Position numbers and translations under genes: made by a program. The notes beneath the pieces were generated by a model that was not told where the DNA came from, searched no databases, and saw only the letters and a list, made by a program, of their open reading frames with translations. Shown one piece after another: positions 1 to 7,822 of a stretch of DNA of 64,000 nucleotides. Position 1 is the first letter of the stretch. The number at the start of each line of letters is the position of its first letter. This stretch comes from an uncultured Cohaesibacter sp. (GTDB lineage Bacteria > Pseudomonadota > Alphaproteobacteria > Rhizobiales > Cohaesibacteraceae): assembly GCF_963662805.1 (NCBI RefSeq), contig NZ_OY759855.1, forward strand, positions 1 through 64,000, in the 5' to 3' direction.

Positions 1-1
1 C

Positions 2-595
2 AACCTGCTTTATGCCAAGCGGCGTATCATGAATGTCGAGGCCAAGCGCCAGATTGCCCGCGAAGTGGCGCGCGAGATCCCGGATGGCAGTTCGATTGCC
101 CTGTCCATCGGTACGACGCCCGAAATGGTCATTGAAGCCCTGCAGGAAAAGGCCAACCTCAAGGTCTTTACCAACAATCTCAACGTCGCCATGCAGGCGA
201 GCGAGCGCCACGACTGGTCGGTGACCATCGCGGGCGGCTCCATCCGCCCCGGCGACCGGGACATACTCGGCTCGGACGTCGAGGCCTTCTTTGATCGCTT
301 CGAGGTCGATTTCGGCATTTTCGGCGTGGCCGGTGTCACGCAGGACGGTGGCCTTCTGGACTTCTCGGAGGCCGAGGTCGGCAGTCGCCGCTCCATCCTC
401 AAGAACTGCCGGGTTTCGTTCCTCGTCATGGACCACACCAAGTTCGGGCGACCTGCCCATGTCAGGGGCGGGCATCTGTCTGATGTCTCAACGATCTTCT
501 GCGACAAACCCGTTCCGGAAAAACTCACCGACAAACTGGGCAAGACCCGTCTCATCATCGCCGCTCCCGAAAGGGACGAAGAGGGGGAAGCATGA
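2..595 (+). CDS. DeoR-family transcriptional regulator, C-terminal part (partial)
   Basis: The gene is cut by the left window edge, so the N-terminal winged-helix DNA-binding domain is not visible; the frame is already open at base 2. The remaining ~197 residues are a DeoR-type sensor domain, with blocks SIGTTPEMVIEAL, VFTNNLNVAM, AGGSIRPGDRDILG and DFGIFGVAGV that form the sugar-phosphate binding fold. Its stop codon overlaps the ATG of the next gene (ATGA at 592-595), so it is translationally coupled to the ABC importer genes downstream. The position suggests it represses this operon and responds to a phosphorylated sugar or polyol; the ligand cannot be read from the sequence. GlpR-like regulators next to Ugp-like transporters are a known arrangement. 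Confidence 0.85.
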   Translation, partial: NLLYAKRRIMNVEAKRQIAREVAREIPDGSSIALSIGTTPEMVIEALQEKANLKVFTNNLNVAMQASERHDWSVTIAGGSIRPGDRDILGSDVEAFFDRFEVDFGIFGVAGVTQDGGLLDFSEAEVGSRRSILKNCRVSFLVMDHTKFGRPAHVRGGHLSDVSTIFCDKPVPEKLTDKLGKTRLIIAAPERDEEGEA

Positions 596-1679
596 TCAAT
601 GCGCATCCCGCCCATCACGGGCGCTCCATCGAGCTTTTTGGCATAACCAAAACCTGGGATCAGGTGCACGCCCTCGACGATGTCACTATCTCCATCCCGG
701 CGGGGGTCTTTCACCGCATTGCTCGGGCCGTCCGGCTGCGGCAAGTCCACCCTCCTGCGCATCATCGCCGGGCTCGAGGTCGCCACTGAAGGCAAGGTCA
801 TGATCGGGGACGAGGATGTCACGCGGCGCTCGCCGGACAAGCGCGACCTCTCCATGGTCTTCCAGTCCTATGCCCTGTTTCCTCATCTCGATGTTGCCGA
901 GAATATCATCTTCGGATTGCGCACCCGGCGCGAGCCAAAGGCCCAGCGAACCGAAAAACTGCTGTCGGTGGCCGAATTGATGGGCCTTCAGCATCTGCTC
1001 GACCGCAAACCGGCGGAATTGTCCGGTGGGCAACAACAGCGCGTTGCGCTCGCCCGTGCGGTCATCGCAGAGCGCTCGATCTGCCTGATGGACGAGCCGC
1101 TGTCGAACCTTGACGCCAAGCTGCGCCACGAGATGCGCCTAGAGCTCAGAGCGCTGCAGCAGAAGCTCGGCTTCACCATGGTCTATGTCACCCATGATCA
1201 GGCCGAGGCCATCACCATGGCCGATCAGGTGGTGTTGCTCAAGGACGGCAAGGTGGAGCAGGTCGATGCGCCCCGCGCCCTTTATGAAACGCCACGCACC
1301 ACTTTTGCCGCCCGCTTCATCGGCACGCCTCCCATGAGCCTGTTTGACGCTGGCGCCTTCGGTGAGCGAGGCGCGATGCTCGAACAGCTCGCAGGCACGG
1401 GATGTTCTGGTCGGATTGCGACCCGAAGCCATCCAGCCGTCCGAGGATGGCTGGGTCGATGCCACCATTGCCTCCGTCGAGTATTTGGGAGCCGACACCA
1501 TGCTCGGCTGTGATCTCGCAGGACAAATGATCACCGTGCGTGCTTCGGGGCGCTCCTCCTATGCCCCCGGCATGCCGGTCTGTCTTTCCTTTGCCCCTGA
1601 GGAACTGGCCTTTTTCGACAAGGCATCAGGGGCTCGCCTAGTCAAGTCCACGACAATGATTGAGGCGCTGAAGCCTTGA
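592..1679 (+). pseudogene. CUT1-family ABC importer ATPase, two frameshifts
   Basis: This is a MalK/UgpC-type ATPase readable only by combining three frames. Frame 1 from 592 gives the N-terminus up to ISIPAG. Frame 2 gives Walker A (GPSGCGKST), the Q-loop (MVFQSYALFPHL), signature LSGGQQQR, Walker B (ICLMDEPLSNLD) and switch VTHDQAEA. Frame 3 gives the TOBE-like C-terminus (VLVGLRPEAI) to the stop at 1677-1679. The first shift lies in the G5 run at 702-706; reading four G restores PAGSFTALLGPSG. The second lies at the GGG of 1399-1401; reading two G restores AGTDVLVGLRPEAI. All catalytic motifs are intact, and the partner genes for binding protein and permeases are whole. Either these are sequencing or assembly errors, or the gene is freshly inactivated and the importer would need a shared ATPase. 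Confidence 0.85.
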
Positions 1680-1729
1680 TCAAAAGCAAGTTTCATCTTC
1701 ATTGACGACAGATTAAAAGGTCCAAACCC

Positions 1730-3010
1730 ATGGCTTCCCATTTCATGAAATCTGCCCTTGCTGCTGCTCTGCTGGCCGCAACGTCTCTTCCTGCATTTGC
1801 TGTTGATCTGCAGTTCTACTTCCCGGTTTCCGTTGGTGGCAAGGCTGCCGACACCATTCAGGAACTGACCGATCAATATGTCAAAGAGCATGACGATGTA
1901 ACCATCGATGCCATCTATGCCGGTTCCTACACCGACGCTCTGACCAAGGCCATGACCGCCGCTCGCGGTGGCAAGGCTCCTCAGCTCAGCGTTCTGCTCT
2001 CCACCGACATGTTCACCTTGATCGATCAGGATCTGATCGAGCCGTTCGATGATTTCGTCTCCGAAGACGAAGCCAAGGAATGGTTCGGCTCCTTCTATCC
2101 TGCCTTCATGCTCAACAGCCAGACTGGCGGCAAGACATGGGGCATTCCTTTCCAGCGCTCGACGCCCGTCATGTACTGGAACAAGGAAATTTTCAAGGAA
2201 GCCGGTCTCGATCCGGAACATGCTCCGGCAAGCTGGGACGAACTGGTTGAAATCGGCCAGAAGCTGACCAAGAAAGACGACAGCGGCAACGTCACCCAGT
2301 GGGGCCTGCGTATCCCGCTTGATGGCTTCCCTTACTGGCTGTTCCAGGGTCTCTCCACCCCGGCGGGTGCCATCCTTGCCAATCAGGACGGCAACGAAAC
2401 CAACTTTGACGATCCCAAAGTGGTCGAAGCCCTGCAGTTCATCGTCGACATGCAGCAGAAACACAAGATCATGGAAGAGGGCATCACCGCATGGGCCGCA
2501 ACGCCGAAAGCCTTCTTCGAGCGTGAAGCTGCCATGGTCTGGACCACGACCGGCAACCTGACCAACATCCGCACCAACGCCACCTTCGACTTCGGCGTTG
2601 CCTTCCTGCCCAAGAAAGAACGCTTTGGCGCTCCGACCGGTGGTGGCAACTTCGTTCTCTTCAAGGATGCCTCCGAAGAGCAGAAAAAAGCCGCTGTCGA
2701 TTTCGTGAAATGGATGTCCGCTCCGGAACAGGCCGCGAAATGGTCCATCGCCACCGGCTATGTCGCTCCAAGCCCGGCCGCTTGGGAAACCGAAGCGATG
2801 AAGGAATATGTCAAGGACGTGCCACAGGCTCTGGTCGCTCGTGATCAGCTCGAATATGCCGTTGCCGAGCTCTCCACCTACGACAACCAGCGCATCACCA
2901 ACTTCCTCAACGATGCCATCCACGCTGCAATCGCTGGCGAGAAAACTCCTGAGGAAGCGCTGAAGGAAGCACAGGCACAGGCCGACCGCATCCTCAAGAA
3001 ATACCGCTGA
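1730..3010 (+). CDS. ABC importer substrate-binding protein, UgpB-like
   Basis: A periplasmic substrate-binding protein of 426 residues. A signal peptide is visible at residues 1-24 (lysine, then an alanine/leucine-rich core, ending PAFA). The mature part belongs to the extracellular solute-binding family 1. It resembles UgpB in several blocks: PFQRSTPVMYWNKEIFKEAG near residue 140, TGNLTNIRTNATFDFGV near 275, and the C-terminal TGYVAPSPAAW segment. This points to a phosphorylated polyol, oligosaccharide or related ligand, but the ligand cannot be fixed without the binding-site structure. The start ATG at 1730 follows AAAAGG; a second in-frame Met six codons on (MKSALAAAL) would also leave a signal peptide. 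A hairpin just after the stop separates this gene from the permeases, as is common for highly expressed binding proteins. Confidence 0.9.
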   Translation: MASHFMKSALAAALLAATSLPAFAVDLQFYFPVSVGGKAADTIQELTDQYVKEHDDVTIDAIYAGSYTDALTKAMTAARGGKAPQLSVLLSTDMFTLIDQDLIEPFDDFVSEDEAKEWFGSFYPAFMLNSQTGGKTWGIPFQRSTPVMYWNKEIFKEAGLDPEHAPASWDELVEIGQKLTKKDDSGNVTQWGLRIPLDGFPYWLFQGLSTPAGAILANQDGNETNFDDPKVVEALQFIVDMQQKHKIMEEGITAWAATPKAFFEREAAMVWTTTGNLTNIRTNATFDFGVAFLPKKERFGAPTGGGNFVLFKDASEEQKKAAVDFVKWMSAPEQAAKWSIATGYVAPSPAAWETEAMKEYVKDVPQALVARDQLEYAVAELSTYDNQRITNFLNDAIHAAIAGEKTPEEALKEAQAQADRILKKYR

Positions 3011-3057
3011 TCTGTCGATCAGAGGAGAGGGCTAAGGCTCTCGAAACACATACCAAG

Positions 3058-3080
3058 GCGAGGGGGCATGGCTCCCTCGC
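3058..3080 (+). promoter_or_regulatory. Intercistronic hairpin after the binding-protein gene
   Basis: The arms at 3058-3066 and 3072-3080 pair over nine bases (seven Watson-Crick pairs GCGAGGG/CCCTCGC, plus an inner G-C and G-U) around a five-base loop. No U run follows, so this is not a classic terminator. It sits between the binding-protein stop and the first permease start, where such hairpins typically protect the upstream mRNA and lower permease expression. Confidence 0.6.
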
Positions 3081-3172
3081 ATCTCCATAAGCCTTGAGGG
3101 GCTGAGATGCTCCTCCCTTTTTTGTTTGCTGCCGAACGGCCCCAAAGAGGGATGTGTGAGAGAGGCAAGAGG

Positions 3173-4042
3173 ATGAGACGCGACTGGATATATGCTCTGC
3201 TGCTTCTGTTGCCGGCGATGGTGTTCCTGATGGGATTCACCCATATCCCCGCAGTGGAAACGCTCGTCAGCAGCTTCTTCTCGACACCCCACGGTCGTCG
3301 TCCCGCGCATTTCGTCGGTATCGACAATTACGCCTATCTGCTTGAGGACGAGGTTTTTCTGCGCGCCTGCTGGAACAACCTCATCTACGCGGCTATCACC
3401 ATTCCCGTTTCAATCATCATCGCTCTGGTGATGGCACTGTTCGTTCACAACAGGATGCGTGGCCTCGGCTTCCTGCGCATGGCCTATTTCACGCCGACCG
3501 TTCTGCCGATGATCGCAGTTGGCAACATCTGGCTCTTCTTTTACACGCCAAGCTTCGGCCTCATCGACCAGATCCGCTCGCTGTTTGATCTGCCCGCCCA
3601 GAACTGGATCGGCACGCCCCAAACCGTGCTCTATACGGTGATCGTGGTTGCCGTCTGGAAAAACGCGGGCTTCTTCATGATCTTCTATCTCGCCGCGCTG
3701 CAGACCATCCCCGAGCAGCTGCGCGAGGCGGCAAGCCTTGAGGGCGCCGGGCGCTGGACCTTCTTCCGCCGTGTCACCCTGCCGCTGATCATGCCGACGA
3801 CCCTGTTCATTCTGGTCAATGCCATCATCAACTCGGTGCGCCTCATCGACCATATCTTCATCATGACCCTCGGCGGCCCCAGCAATGCCTCGCGGCTGCT
3901 GCTCTACCACATCTATGAAGTCGCGTTCGAATATTGGGACACTGCTGCGGCGAGCGCCATGACGGTGGTCATTCTTCTCATTCTGTCCCTTCTGGCAATC
4001 GGACAGTTCTTCTGGCTCGATCGCAAGGTGCATTACAGATGA
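3173..4042 (+). CDS. ABC importer permease, MalF/UgpA-like
   Basis: An inner-membrane permease of 289 residues for the Ugp-like importer. The first membrane segment is YALLLLLPAMVFLMGF. Several further helices follow, and the cytoplasmic EAA loop that docks on the ATPase is visible as EQLREAASLEGAGRW around residues 178-192. The frame is open upstream to 3107, but ATG 3173 was chosen: it is preceded by AGAGG and the protein then begins MRRDWIYA, positive residues directly before the first helix, as in family members. Its stop codon overlaps the start of the second permease (ATGA), indicating coupled translation. Substrate specificity is inferred only from the neighbouring binding protein. Confidence 0.88.
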   Translation: MRRDWIYALLLLLPAMVFLMGFTHIPAVETLVSSFFSTPHGRRPAHFVGIDNYAYLLEDEVFLRACWNNLIYAAITIPVSIIIALVMALFVHNRMRGLGFLRMAYFTPTVLPMIAVGNIWLFFYTPSFGLIDQIRSLFDLPAQNWIGTPQTVLYTVIVVAVWKNAGFFMIFYLAALQTIPEQLREAASLEGAGRWTFFRRVTLPLIMPTTLFILVNAIINSVRLIDHIFIMTLGGPSNASRLLLYHIYEVAFEYWDTAAASAMTVVILLILSLLAIGQFFWLDRKVHYR

Positions 4043-4872
4043 GCGTGAATGAAAACAGCTTCGTGGCCCGGCTGGACAAGGGCCTGTTGACCCTCGGTGC
4101 ATGGACGTTGGCCCTGCTTTGGGTTCTGCCACTCCTCTACGCGGTCTGGACCGCCTTCCACCCGGCGGCCTATGAGACGCATTTCACGCTGACCGCTCCG
4201 CTTACCTTAGAGAATTTCCCCAAGGCATGGGCGCAGGCGCCCTTTGCGCGCTACTTCCTCAATACGGTCATCCTCGTGACCATGACCCTTGCTGCTCAGC
4301 TGGTGCTCAGCACGCTGGCTGCCTATGCCTTTGCGCGACTGACCTTTCCGCTGAAGAATGTGCTTTTCACGCTGGTGCTGTTGCAGCTCATGGTCACGCC
4401 GGACATCCTCTTGGTCAAGAACTACGAGACCATGCGCATTCTGGGGCTGGTCGACACGATCCTCGCAATCGGCTTACCCTATTTTGCCTCCGGCTTCTGC
4501 ATATTCCTGCTGCGCCAGACCTTCATGACCATCCCCAAGGAGCTCGATGACGCAGCCCGAATCGAAGGGGAGGGGTTGATCGGCACCCTCTGGCGGGTCT
4601 ATATCCCGCTCGCCAAACCAACCTATCTTGCTTTCGGTCTGGTGTCGGTATCAGCCCATTGGAATGACTTCCTCTGGCCACTGATTGTGACAAACTCGGT
4701 GGAAACGCGCCCGTTGACGGTCGGCCTGTCGGTCTTCTCGATGACCGAGTCCGGCGTGGAATGGTCGGTGATCAATGCGGCGACCCTTATGACTTCTGCA
4801 CCGCTGCTCATCGGCTTCTTGCTGTTTCAGCGACAATTTGTTCAAAGTTTCATGCGCGCTGGAATAAAGTAG
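4039..4872 (+). CDS. ABC importer permease, MalG/UgpE-like
   Basis: The second inner-membrane permease, 277 residues, pairs with the preceding one to form the translocation pore. It has an N-terminal helix (TLALLWVLPLLYAVW), about six membrane segments, and the EAA loop KELDDAARIEGEGLIG around residues 170-185. The start ATG at 4039 overlaps the upstream stop; the frame is open further upstream, but that part overlaps the first permease and is not conserved in character. CUT1 systems use two different permeases of this kind, which matches the pair seen here. Confidence 0.88.
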   Translation: MSVNENSFVARLDKGLLTLGAWTLALLWVLPLLYAVWTAFHPAAYETHFTLTAPLTLENFPKAWAQAPFARYFLNTVILVTMTLAAQLVLSTLAAYAFARLTFPLKNVLFTLVLLQLMVTPDILLVKNYETMRILGLVDTILAIGLPYFASGFCIFLLRQTFMTIPKELDDAARIEGEGLIGTLWRVYIPLAKPTYLAFGLVSVSAHWNDFLWPLIVTNSVETRPLTVGLSVFSMTESGVEWSVINAATLMTSAPLLIGFLLFQRQFVQSFMRAGIK

Positions 4873-4925
4873 CGTACCCGCCAATTTTCACGGAGCCCCT
4901 GCTCCGGTAATCAAAGGAAAGCCAT

Positions 4926-5747
4926 ATGTCCTCCCTGCCTGTCTTGGGCGCAGCCCTCGGTTATGATGATGTCGTCATCCTCAAGGACTGGATCTTTGAG
5001 AAGAACCGGACACTGGAGTTGCAGGATTTCAGCGCCGTCGATGTGCTGGACGACGATCAGGATGACCTGATTGAAGCCTACGGAAAGCTGCTCGATGGCT
5101 TCAGCGGTCTTCATGGCATTCACGGCCCCTTCTTTGGTCTCAATCTCGCTGCCAAGGACAAGCTGGTGCAGAATGTGGTCACCGTGCGCCTGCTCGATGC
5201 GCTCAACAAGTGCGAGCGCCTCGGTGCGACCCACATGGTCATCCATAGTCCCTTCACCGCCTGGCAGTCGCTCAATTTCGTCAATTTCAGCTTCATGCGC
5301 CCGGGGCTGTTCGAAGCTGCCGCCGACACGCTGGCTCCGGTGGTTCAGCGGGCCGAGGAGATCGGTTGCTGTCTGATGCTCGAGAATATCGAGGATACCG
5401 ATCCGACCCTGCGCAATGATCTGGTTGAAGAATTCAACAGCCCGATGTTTCAGGTCTCCATCGACACCGGCCATGCCCACATGTCCCACGGCATGTTCAA
5501 CGCGCCGCCGGTGCCTGATTTCGTGACGGTTGCGGGCAGTCTGCTTGGCCATGTCCACCTGCAGGACGCTGACGGCTATGCCGACCGCCACTGGCACCCG
5601 GGTGAAGGCAATATTCCGTGGGGGGCTGTCTTCAAGTCCCTCGCCGAGATCCCGGCCGCTCCGCGCCTTATCCTCGAAGTACGTGATCGTCAGACCCTGT
5701 TGCCACAGACCGTCAAGAGACTGGAAGCGCTTGGGCTCGCGCAATAG
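4926..5747 (+). CDS. Sugar phosphate isomerase/epimerase-like TIM-barrel protein
   Basis: A 273-residue member of the xylose-isomerase-like TIM-barrel (AP endonuclease 2) superfamily, which binds a divalent metal and isomerises or epimerises sugars or sugar phosphates. Candidate metal ligands are spaced as in the family: HSPF after TMV, E in LMLENIED, D and H in VSIDTGHAHM, H in LGHVHLQDADG, and E in LILEVRD near the C-terminus. It starts at ATG 4926 behind an AAAGGAA ribosome site and is the last gene of the importer operon; a strong terminator follows. The context suggests it acts on the imported compound or its phosphorylated form. The exact reaction is unknown. Confidence 0.75.
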   Translation: MSSLPVLGAALGYDDVVILKDWIFEKNRTLELQDFSAVDVLDDDQDDLIEAYGKLLDGFSGLHGIHGPFFGLNLAAKDKLVQNVVTVRLLDALNKCERLGATHMVIHSPFTAWQSLNFVNFSFMRPGLFEAAADTLAPVVQRAEEIGCCLMLENIEDTDPTLRNDLVEEFNSPMFQVSIDTGHAHMSHGMFNAPPVPDFVTVAGSLLGHVHLQDADGYADRHWHPGEGNIPWGAVFKSLAEIPAAPRLILEVRDRQTLLPQTVKRLEALGLAQ

Positions 5748-5773
5748 TCACCCCAGCCACGGGGACGATTGAG

Positions 5774-5807
5774 AGGCGGTGCAGATCTCTGCATCGCCTT
5801 TGTTTTT
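5774..5807 (+). terminator. Rho-independent terminator after the ABC importer operon
   Basis: AGGCGGTGCAG (5774-5784) pairs with CTGCATCGCCT (5789-5799) with one G-U pair and a four-base loop, followed by TTGTTTTT. It lies between two convergent genes and ends the plus-strand operon. Confidence 0.88.
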
Positions 5808-5817
5808 GACCCGTCGC

Positions 5818-7152
5818 TCAGTCTCTCGGCCACGTGGTGTGCGTGTCGTCGATGATATAGACGTGACTGTGGCCCTTCCGGACGTCGGACTTGCTGTCCT
5901 TCAGATGCGGATGGTCCTTAGGCAAGTCGCCGTGTACGTGATAGAGATCCTGACGCCCTCCGGCTGGCCAATAGCGAAAGGCGAGCACCAGCCCGATGAT
6001 CCCCAAGGCGGCCAGCACGATGAGCGTCACCTGCATGCCGAAGGCTGTCTGCAAATAGCCCGAAAGTGGATAGCACAGAAGCCAGCAGGCATGGGAAAGC
6101 GCGAATTGCGCCGCATAAATCGCCGGTCTGTCCGCCTGATGGGAAGACCGCTGCAGCAGACGTCCTGACGGGGTGAGTACCGCGGAATAGCCGCAGCCCA
6201 GGACCAGCCAGCAGATCAGCAAGGCAAGCCAGCTGAAGGCGCCAATCTTGTCGATGGCGATCAACGCCAGAACGATAAGGACCATCAGGGCCGCCCCTGC
6301 CATCATCACCGACCGATCCTTGTATCGCTCTAGCAGGCGAGGCAGGCTCAGCGCCGTCACCATTGACCCGGCACCGTAGGATCCGAGGGCATAGGCGACA
6401 TGGACCTCATCAAGACCGAGCGTTGATTGCACCAGCACCACCGTGTTGACGAGAACCATCGAAGCGCCAGCCGCAACCACCAGATTAAGCGCCAGCAACC
6501 CACGAAGACGCGGTGTTGCCAGATAGAACCGGATGCCGCGTGTTGTTCGTTCATAGACCGAACGGCGGGCTTCATCCGCCACCGGAGTCGGCAGGATAAC
6601 CGTCAGGATCAGCAATCCCGAACCGATGAAGCCGAGCGCTGTGCCCAGAAACAGCGCGTGATAGCTGGCAAAGAGCAGAACGACTGCGGCCAGACTGGGC
6701 GTGATCAGGTTTTCAAGGTCATAGGCAAGGCGGGAGAGGGAAAGACCGCGCGTATAGTCCTTCTCGTCAGGCAGGATATCGGGAAGGGTGGCCTGAAAGG
6801 TTGGCGTGAAGGCCGCCGAGGCTGCCTGCATGATGAAGATCAGGGCGAAAATCTCCCAAGCCGCATCGACGAACGGCAGACAGCAGGCAACCAAAGCCCG
6901 CACGCAATCGAGCGCCACGAGCATCCTGCGCCGTGGGACTTGGCTCGCAAAGGCTCCGGCGATGGGAGCAATGCCCACATAAGCGACCATTTTCAGGGCA
7001 AAGACCGTGCCCAGAACCATGCTGGCTCTTTCGCCCGAAAGATCGAACGCGAGAAGGCCTAGGGCTACGGTCGACAGGCCGGTGCCGAGCAATGCAACGA
7101 CCTGAGCGATGAACAAATGACGGAAACTGCGATTGCGAAGAATGGCGAGCAT
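5818..7152 (-). CDS. MFS exporter with His-rich C-terminus, probable nickel/cobalt efflux
   Basis: A major facilitator superfamily protein of 444 residues with about twelve membrane helices. The last 40 residues form a hydrophilic tail with seven histidines (HVHGDLPKDHPHL, GHSHV, DDTH). His-rich cytoplasmic tails of this kind are known in the NreB family of nickel exporters. It starts at ATG 7152 behind GAGGGCACC; the frame is open to 7224, but that part overlaps the upstream gene. It lies seven bases after a CsoR/RcnR-type metal sensor on the same strand, almost certainly co-transcribed, which supports metal export. Nickel or cobalt is the best guess; copper is less likely for an MFS of this type. 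Confidence 0.75.
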   Translation of the reverse strand: MLAILRNRSFRHLFIAQVVALLGTGLSTVALGLLAFDLSGERASMVLGTVFALKMVAYVGIAPIAGAFASQVPRRRMLVALDCVRALVACCLPFVDAAWEIFALIFIMQAASAAFTPTFQATLPDILPDEKDYTRGLSLSRLAYDLENLITPSLAAVVLLFASYHALFLGTALGFIGSGLLILTVILPTPVADEARRSVYERTTRGIRFYLATPRLRGLLALNLVVAAGASMVLVNTVVLVQSTLGLDEVHVAYALGSYGAGSMVTALSLPRLLERYKDRSVMMAGAALMVLIVLALIAIDKIGAFSWLALLICWLVLGCGYSAVLTPSGRLLQRSSHQADRPAIYAAQFALSHACWLLCYPLSGYLQTAFGMQVTLIVLAALGIIGLVLAFRYWPAGGRQDLYHVHGDLPKDHPHLKDSKSDVRKGHSHVYIIDDTHTTWPRD

Positions 7153-7159
7153 GGTGCCC

Positions 7160-7513
7160 TCACAGATACTTTGCGATGATCTTGAAATCCTCAAGCACCT
7201 TGGCTCTGGTGCCTTCGTCTTCATTCAGGCTGCCTTCGAGACAATGGTCGATGTGATCCTGAATGAGTGCCCGCTTGGCGTTGGCAATTGCCTTCTCCAC
7301 GGCATGGAGCTGTTGGGCGATGTCGGTGCAGCCCTTGTGCCCCTCGATCATCTCGATCACATGGCCAAGATGCCCGGCTGCACGTTTCAGCCTTTTTGTT
7401 ATGGCAGGATGGCTCTCGTGCAAATGCGCGGGCTGTTCGGATGCTGTGTCGTTGTTGTCCGCATATGGCACCGGGTGGTTCTCCCATGTTGGAACCCTGT
7501 AAATTTGACTCAT
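7160..7513 (-). CDS. Metal-sensing repressor of the CsoR/RcnR/FrmR family
   Basis: A 117-residue all-helical repressor of the DUF156 family. The metal site fingerprint can be read by aligning to RcnR and CsoR: Cys in HKGCTDIA, His in QDHIDH, and Cys four residues after that His (HIDHC). This gives a C-H-C triad plus an extra His just before the core (SHPAITKRL). The combination resembles InrS (nickel) more than RcnR, which has H at the last position. The first ~34 residues form an extension rich in His and Asn that most 90-residue relatives lack. The start ATG lies inside a palindromic C/G-tract operator, so the protein probably represses its own operon with the MFS exporter, metal binding releasing DNA. 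Which metal is sensed is inference. Confidence 0.82.
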   Translation of the reverse strand: MSQIYRVPTWENHPVPYADNNDTASEQPAHLHESHPAITKRLKRAAGHLGHVIEMIEGHKGCTDIAQQLHAVEKAIANAKRALIQDHIDHCLEGSLNEDEGTRAKVLEDFKIIAKYL

Positions 7514-7533
7514 ATCCCCCGGGGGAGGATATG
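7511..7533 (-). promoter_or_regulatory. Probable operator for the metal-sensing repressor
   Basis: Outer arms CATATCC (7511-7517) and GGATATG (7527-7533) are exact inverted repeats and enclose a C5G5 tract (7516-7525). Operators of the CsoR/RcnR/InrS family are G/C tracts flanked by AT-rich inverted repeats. The site covers the start codon and the G-rich ribosome-binding region of the repressor gene, so binding would block transcription close to the start of the gene. Confidence 0.65.
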
Positions 7534-7822
7534 TAAAGGGTAATGGCCTAGTGAAAACTACCATTAAACCTTTCGATTGACCTGACGGAAGGAAGCGGAG
7601 TAAGTTAAAAAAGCGGATAAAAAATAGACGCTTAAGCGCCACAGAGTATTTATAAACAAACAACTGTTTGTTTAATACTAAAGTCCGTCTCCATCTTACG
7701 TAACGTGATTGATTATAGTGGATGCGAGGATGATGATACCCTGACTGTTCGCAAAGTCCGATCAAGACATCAAAAGAGACTGAGCAGGAACAGCAGCATC
7801 GGGTATCAACTGGGAGGAATTG
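7514..7822. other. Divergent intergenic region between metal-efflux pair and acyl-CoA synthetase
   Basis: No gene is seen. The left end holds the C/G-tract operator, and the middle is AT-rich with a strong 22-base palindrome at 7653-7674. Both divergent promoters must lie here; no single -35/-10 pair stood out. Confidence 0.6.
7653..7674. promoter_or_regulatory. Palindromic operator candidate, PsrA/FadR(TetR)-like
   Basis: Arms TAAACAAACA and TGTTTGTTTA are perfect inverted repeats separated by AC. The core CAAACA-N2-TGTTTG resembles the site described for PsrA, a TetR-family repressor of fatty-acid degradation genes. It lies about 150 bases upstream of an acyl-CoA synthetase gene, a plausible target. 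The cognate regulator is not in this window. Confidence 0.5.

Noticed and set aside
1559..2923. 454-residue open frame antisense to the binding protein
   Set aside because: No ribosome site or motif; the plus-strand gene has a signal peptide and clear UgpB similarity.
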